From contig CM038046.1 in assembly GCA_021397845.1 (NCBI GenBank), positions 3,019,001 through 3,083,000 on the forward strand: DNA of 64,000 bases, given 5' to 3'. A program made the translations under genes and the position numbers. A model generated the notes under the pieces. That model ran no database searches and had not been told where the DNA came from. It was given only the letters and a program-made list of their open reading frames with translations. This DNA comes from Areca catechu (Eukaryota > Streptophyta > Magnoliopsida > Arecales > Arecaceae). Shown piece after piece: positions 63,492 to 64,000 of the stretch (positions are counted from its first letter, which is position 1; each line of letters starts with the position of its first letter).

Positions 63492-64000
63492 TATAATTTT
63501 TTCTTTTGGGAGGTTGAAGGGAGTGTAGGAGTCAAACCGGTTGATCTGTTGCTCAGACTTGAGAATGCGTTTAGGAACCGGCGCATTAATGGAAAATGTG
63601 GGTACATTTGACCCCTTGACAGTCTTTTTCTTGGAAGGGTGTCTTCCTTCAATGAGTCTACGATTCGCAGCTTGTTCTTCAGCAGCAGCATACTTCTGAG
63701 CTCTTGCCAGTTATTCGGCATAGCTCGTAGGGAATCTTTTATCCAGGGAGAAAATAAACCTGGATGATCTAAGACCTTTCTTCAAAGCTGACATGGCCAC
63801 GTGCTCATTGAGATCTGGGATCTCCAGAGTGGCCGAATTGCGTGGTATCTTTCTGCATGTTCTGAAATGTGAAATAAACAGCCGCTCCAACTCAGTAAAA
63901 GAATGGATTGTGCCAGGCAACAAGCTCGAATACCACATTCGAGCAGCTTTCCTTAAAGTAGCAGGAAAAGCAAGGTAATACAATGCATCAGATGTCCCTT
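63482..64000 (-). pseudogene. Element E gag core (truncated by window edge)
   Basis: 63983-63711 reads LAFPATLRKAARMWYSSLLP, FTELERLFISHFRTCRKIPR and LEIPDLNEHVAMSALKKGLR, matching the gag core of element B. A stop follows SYAE. The N-terminal part is beyond the edge. 63721-63482 continues through an out-of-frame piece. Confidence 0.85.

Larger units (their letters stand above)
46319..64000 (-). mobile_element. Gypsy element E, Tat lineage, with antisense gene (right end outside window)
   Basis: Minus-orientation element. Its 3' LTR begins near 46319 and its 5' part, from gag on, runs off the right edge. Coding order on the minus strand is gag, protease, RT, RNase H, second RNase H, integrase, with a spliced gene on the plus strand next to the 3' LTR. 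Chromovirus F (51278-59232) is inserted between integrase and the antisense gene. E is diverged from B and C and more AT-rich, so it is a separate family. All genes have stops. Confidence 0.87.

Noticed and set aside
1..64000. tRNA or rRNA genes
   Set aside because: I saw no cloverleaf-like T-loop (GGTTCGAATCC) with matching arms and no rRNA core sequence. The initiator-tRNA matches are retrotransposon primer sites. GATTCGAATC-type text at 9663 and 22892 occurs in both LTR copies of element B and lacks tRNA arms.

Overview
The window is nuclear DNA of a flowering plant, most likely a commelinid monocot. The evidence is spliced host genes with plant-type introns, GC-rich monocot-style exons beside AT-rich intergenic DNA, and Tat-lineage, chromovirus and copia LTR retrotransposons. 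A palm-like genome would fit, but the sequence alone does not settle the species. I see no bacterial genes, rRNA, tRNA or CRISPR array.

Left half (1-36,477): a nest of LTR retrotransposons. A probable last exon of a host gene (112-189) is followed by a large element A (from 714, plus orientation) that has no recognisable gag or pol. A copia element (773-6,361, target duplication ATCAT) sits in its left LTR. A Tat-type gypsy element B (9,072-23,799, minus orientation) sits in its interior, and B carries a solo LTR in its own pol (17,907-19,147, target duplication ATGAT). The right LTR of A is cut at 26,487 by gypsy element C (plus orientation, pol deleted, 26,487-35,814). The far flank of C is the 3' end of another copia element (to 36,477).

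Middle (36,478-46,318): gene-bearing DNA. It holds a probable hAT MITE, a minus-strand LRR pseudogene split by an LTR-like insertion, and inside that insertion a 1.2-kb hAT-type element (39,867-41,067). The hAT element has terminal inverted repeats and an 8-bp target duplication, and carries fragments of two unrelated host genes: the N-terminus of a UTP13/TBL3-like WD40 protein and the HAD motif of a class IIIB acid phosphatase. The one apparently intact gene is a three-exon CASP-like membrane protein (42,476-43,286). A probable first exon of a SAWADEE-like gene lies at 45,748-45,833.

Right half (46,319-64,000): a third Tat-type element E (minus orientation, running off the right edge), entered by a chromodomain gypsy element F (51,278-59,232).

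The most notable shared feature is in B, C and E. Each carries, on the strand opposite to gag-pol and between the end of pol and the 3' LTR, an intron-containing gene whose protein has an N-terminal domain of the 'putative gypsy type transposon' kind (as in Pfam PF04195) followed by a long charged coiled coil. Each copy has upstream promoter-like signals and a downstream AATAAA on its own strand, and tandem-repeat arrays separate it from pol. Most premature stops with a comparable intact sequence look like C-to-T or G-to-A changes, as expected for old, methylated, silenced elements.
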